Shown one piece after another: positions 57,901 to 59,858 of a DNA stretch of 59,858 nucleotides. The notes below the pieces were generated by a model. That model saw only the letters and a program-made list of their open reading frames with translations, had not been told where the DNA came from and ran no database searches. A program made the position numbers and the translations under genes. Each line of letters begins with the position of its first letter. Positions within the stretch are counted from its first letter, which is position 1. Source of the stretch: an uncultured Saprospiraceae bacterium (lineage in GTDB: Bacteria; Bacteroidota; Bacteroidia; Chitinophagales; Saprospiraceae); the NCBI GenBank assembly GCA_937929945.1, contig CALFUK010000088.1:1-59858 (forward strand). Reading direction: 5' to 3'.

Positions 57901-58391
57901 ATGAAGACTTCTACCAGCATGTGCAATCCTATGGAGATGTCAGCAAGCTACCGACACCCGCCTTTTTCTATGGCCTGCAGGAGAATCATGAGATCAGAGT
58001 AGACATCGCTCCTGGTAAAAAAATCCTAATCGAATACCTGAATACGAATGCCGCGAATGAAGCCGGAGAACGATTAGTCATCTTTAATCTCAATGGTGGG
58101 ATCAGAACCGTCGTCGTAAAAGATAAGCACATCAAGACGCTTAAAGCAAGCCATCAGAAAGCGAAGACAGAAGAAGAAATAGGCTCACCGCTGCAGGGCA
58201 GCCTCTCTAAGATACTGGTAAAAGAAGGTGCCGAGGTCATGGTGAATGATCCGCTATTCATCATCGAAGCCATGAAAATGGAAAGTACGATTACAGCACC
58301 ATTTGCAGGAATGGTAAGGAAGATTCATTTGAGTAATAAGACACTTGTAGAACAAGATGACTTGGTCTTGGAATTAGAAAAAGTAAAATAA
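54927..58391 (+). CDS. pyc: Pyruvate carboxylase
   Basis: This biotin enzyme converts pyruvate to oxaloacetate with ATP and bicarbonate, feeding the TCA cycle. The 1154 residues have a full single-chain layout: biotin carboxylase (about 10-460, ANRGEIAIRV, YGGGGRGMRVV, EVNTRIQVEHT), carboxyltransferase (about 535-850, FTDTTFRDAHQSLLATR), the PYC/OADA conserved region and a C-terminal biotinyl domain with EAMKMES (biotin Lys at about residue 1117). The length is standard for the family. The start is a GTG; no other start precedes the biotin carboxylase core sensibly. No adjacent gene is linked. Confidence 0.95.
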   Translation: MNQSEANKTITKLLVANRGEIAIRVFRAASEINIKTVAIYTYEDRYSLHRYKADEAYQVGPNDEALKPYLDIDAIIKVAQDNGIDAIHPGYGFLSENESFAEACIAAGIIWIGPKPEVMRALGDKVSAKQVAQSAGVPIVEASPGNIDDVTELKSEARRIGYPVMVKAAYGGGGRGMRVVRSEEEIENAFHEASGEAKTAFGNGSVFVEKYIENPKHIEVQLLGDNHGNLVHLFERDCSVQRRFQKVVEIAPATTLSRDTAELLHQYAVAIGKELGYQNAGTVEFLVDSDEQIYFIEVNTRIQVEHTITEVITGVDIVRSQILIASGLPLTHDSIDLVQEKINYRGVAIQCRITTEDPSENFKPDYGRLVAYRSASGFGIRLDAGNAYAGATISPFFDSMLVKITAWGNDLTDSADRLHRALREFRIRGVKSNIPFLLNLLKNEEFRTGSTTVHFIAKHPELLKPPGWKDRGTKLVRYIADVIVNGNPQIKEFDPKKSLLKAVVPGAEHLEYQDGTKQVLDSLGADAFSDWLKAQKEIHFTDTTFRDAHQSLLATRVRTMDLVRVAESYAKHHGHQLFSMEVWGGATFDVSMRFLSECPWERLARIRKAVPNTLLQMLLRGSNGVGYKAYPDNLIEEFIEHSWKTGIDVFRIFDSLNWIEAMKTSIKAVRERTGGLAEVCICYTGDVTNPHSKFNINYYLDLAKQIEDEGAHIIAIKDMAGLLKPMAAEYLISELKAKVSLPIHLHTHDTSSIQSATYLKAIDAGVDVIDCAISSLSGLTSQPSLNSVASMIQGHERENPIDVKSLNQFSTYWETTRSYYYPFETELKAGTAEVYNHEIPGGQYSNLKPQAAGLGLADKFELIKKNYEAINRDILGGMVKVTPSSKVVGDMAMFMTANELTVEDIRQRGQSLSFPDSMVSLMKGELGQRAEGWPSWFQDMVLKDTPPFTDRPNAHLDPINFEAEFHKFGKDFPDQKDNYLQFLSYKLYPKVYEDFYQHVQSYGDVSKLPTPAFFYGLQENHEIRVDIAPGKKILIEYLNTNAANEAGERLVIFNLNGGIRTVVVKDKHIKTLKASHQKAKTEEEIGSPLQGSLSKILVKEGAEVMVNDPLFIIEAMKMESTITAPFAGMVRKIHLSNKTLVEQDDLVLELEKVK

Positions 58392-58510
58392 TCCATCTAA
58401 TATCTTACAACTCTTTACTTGATAAATGGTTATCGATCAAGGTTCTTTAATAGAAAGAATCATGATATCTCAATGCGACATAGTAATTCAAAAACATAAC
58501 GATCCTCTGA

Positions 58511-59350
58511 ATGATCTTGACTAAGACTTTTCGTAACAATATTAAAGTTCATGCCATTCAGACAGGAAGTGTAAGGATCAAGAAAGAACATTATCAATAC
58601 TCCGGAATAGGTCTTTTAAGATTTCCAAAAATTATTTTTAGTCATCAGTGGGAAGATGAAATGCCTATATGGACTTGGGTGATAGAGTCTGGTTTAGGCA
58701 ACTATTTGATTGACACAGGAGAATCAACTGCTTTCTATGATTCCAAGCATTTTAAGTCAACAACTGAGGACTATATATACAGAAAAATGCTGCGCTTTAA
58801 CATCACGCGTGAACAAGAAATTGACCAACAATTAGGTAAAATAGGACTATCGACTCATCAAATTGATGCTGTTATTTTGACTCATTTACACCTTGACCAT
58901 ATTGATGGCATTAAGTATTTTCCAAAGTCAAAATTTCTGATTTCTAAAGTCGACTGGGATAAGCCGTCAGGCTTACCAAGAGATATTTTACCAAAATGGT
59001 TTAACGCTGAAAAAATATTGTGTCAAAATTCTAAAGATGGATTTAATAAATCTTATAACGTCTCAAAAAACCTAAAACTTATATCGACTCCAGGACATAC
59101 AATAGGACATCAATCTGTCTTATTATCTATTGATGGATACGCAATACTATTTGCCGGTGACATGACATTTAATGAGCATCAACTGAAGAATAAAATTGTT
59201 GGCGGAATTAATGTCAACATAGAAAAATCAAAAAGAACAATTGAAGAGATTCAGAAATACAGCAGAGAATCTAATTTGATTTACTTACCATCTCATGACC
59301 CCGAAAGCGGTTTAAGACTTATGGACTTAAAAAGAACAATTTGCGAGTGA
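58511..59350 (+). CDS. Metallo-beta-lactamase-fold hydrolase, lactonase-like
   Basis: The 279-residue protein has the HxHxDH metal motif in LTHLHLDHIDG (about residue 120), an Asp-containing FAGDMTFNEH and a late SHDPES, with TPGHTIGHQS before it. The layout resembles N-acyl homoserine lactonases (AiiA-like) and related lactonases. It would open a lactone or hydrolyse an ester; quorum quenching is possible but not shown. The codons are markedly richer in A and T than those of the surrounding genes, and it is followed by a run of hairpins, so it may be recently acquired. Confidence 0.85.
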   Translation: MILTKTFRNNIKVHAIQTGSVRIKKEHYQYSGIGLLRFPKIIFSHQWEDEMPIWTWVIESGLGNYLIDTGESTAFYDSKHFKSTTEDYIYRKMLRFNITREQEIDQQLGKIGLSTHQIDAVILTHLHLDHIDGIKYFPKSKFLISKVDWDKPSGLPRDILPKWFNAEKILCQNSKDGFNKSYNVSKNLKLISTPGHTIGHQSVLLSIDGYAILFAGDMTFNEHQLKNKIVGGINVNIEKSKRTIEEIQKYSRESNLIYLPSHDPESGLRLMDLKRTICE

Positions 59351-59858
59351 ATCATGATCTGGCCGACACGATTATCACTACAAAAATTATGACTTAATTA
59401 AGGGAATTCATGAGTAAGAGTAAAAAAAGCACTGGAAGTGCGAAATATTTATAGCTGGTACGAAATGCCGAGGAAAGTTATTGATGTAGCATTAATTTAG
59501 CGGATTTTTTTTGTAAGAATTGTGACAAATTTAATCTGGGATATTCAGGAGTAAGAATTGCAAAGCTTACATGCCTTGCCAGGCGGGCCTTTATCAGCCC
59601 ACCCGAGGTCTGTGCCTCGGTTCCTTCATTATCAAATACCCATTTAGGGTATTTGATTCCGCAAGCGGATCATTCAGTCTTATTCGCAAAAAAAAAAGCA
59701 TCCCGATAGCTATCGGAAGCTCGTCAAACCCAATCGCTCCGCGTGTTTTGACATGCAGCCGCCACCTCTGATAAAGAAAATCTCACTTCGGAACAAACTA
59801 ACAATTTGAAAATCACCTCGTTTTCGAGCATTATATCCAAATAACGGGGTAGTCTTAT
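59351..59858. other. Gene-free stretch with a chain of short hairpins
   Basis: No convincing coding region is seen in these 508 bases. A small hairpin lies at 59429-59441. From 59573 to 59752 seven stem-loops follow one another: 59573-59584, 59585-59600, 59603-59620, 59632-59656 (10-bp perfect stem), 59658-59669, 59703-59716 (14-bp palindrome CCGATAGCTATCGG) and 59723-59752. A run of ten A bases precedes the palindrome. The function is unknown; it may be a mobile or structured RNA element. Confidence 0.6.

Noticed and set aside
59571-59771. 66-codon frame in the right-end hairpin region
   Set aside because: It spans all seven stem-loops, and its product has no recognisable protein features; structure in the DNA explains the region better.

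Overview
The window reads as chromosomal DNA of a gliding or biofilm-type member of the Bacteroidota, most likely near the Saprospiria, although the class is an inference. The main evidence is a complete gldKLMN type IX secretion core with a PorP/SprF-type gene. Supporting signs are a giant Ig-like repeat protein ending in a 3-coathanger-type domain, a DUF5916 protein, an ABC permease fused to a DtxR-like regulator, a TAAATTTG-type -7 promoter box before gldK, and no consistent Shine-Dalgarno sequences. I recognised no tRNA, rRNA, CRISPR array or transposase.

Layout. 0-6.5 kb (minus strand): a purH-coaX-outer membrane protein-TPR operon, a small TPR membrane protein and thymidine kinase. 6.7-8.4 kb (plus): a conserved Bacteroidota protein and a rhomboid protease. 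8.5-12.8 kb (minus): an SSS symporter, an SsuD-like flavin monooxygenase and a beta-helix lipoprotein. 13.0-16.5 kb (plus): three glycosyltransferases, followed by a 38-bp perfect palindrome and a bidirectional terminator. 16.6-23.5 kb (minus): gldK-L-M-N, PorP/SprF, a metallo-beta-lactamase-fold hydrolase and a small protein. 23.8-37.6 kb (plus): mostly exported proteins plus Ppx/GppA and the metal permease fusion, including a four-domain GH20 hexosaminidase, an S15/CocE-type hydrolase, a DUF6265 protein and a DUF5916 barrel protein. 37.9-53.5 kb (minus): a TlpA-like lipoprotein, a 2317-residue surface protein, four LuxR-type regulators, ParC and SmpB. 53.5-59.9 kb: a DUF4202 protein, a small lipoprotein, pyruvate carboxylase, and an AT-rich lactonase-like gene followed by a chain of short hairpins.

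The most unusual signal is a dispersed 94-bp repeat that forms the 5' leader of several genes. Two tandem arrays (27.6 and 32.4 kb) run directly into the start codons of a Ser-rich protein and the S15 hydrolase. In both arrays the gene's ATG sits exactly where the upstream units carry a five-codon ORF, M-K-R-L-stop. Related single copies precede the GH20 gene, the DUF5916 gene and, on the other strand, parC. This looks like a leader or promoter module that has been copied between genes.

A second point of interest is the row of LuxR-type regulators leading into the giant surface protein. The smallest regulator is 37 bp upstream of the giant gene and probably cotranscribed with it, while the other units are separated by terminator-like hairpins. 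The gld products probably form the export route for surface proteins of this cell.
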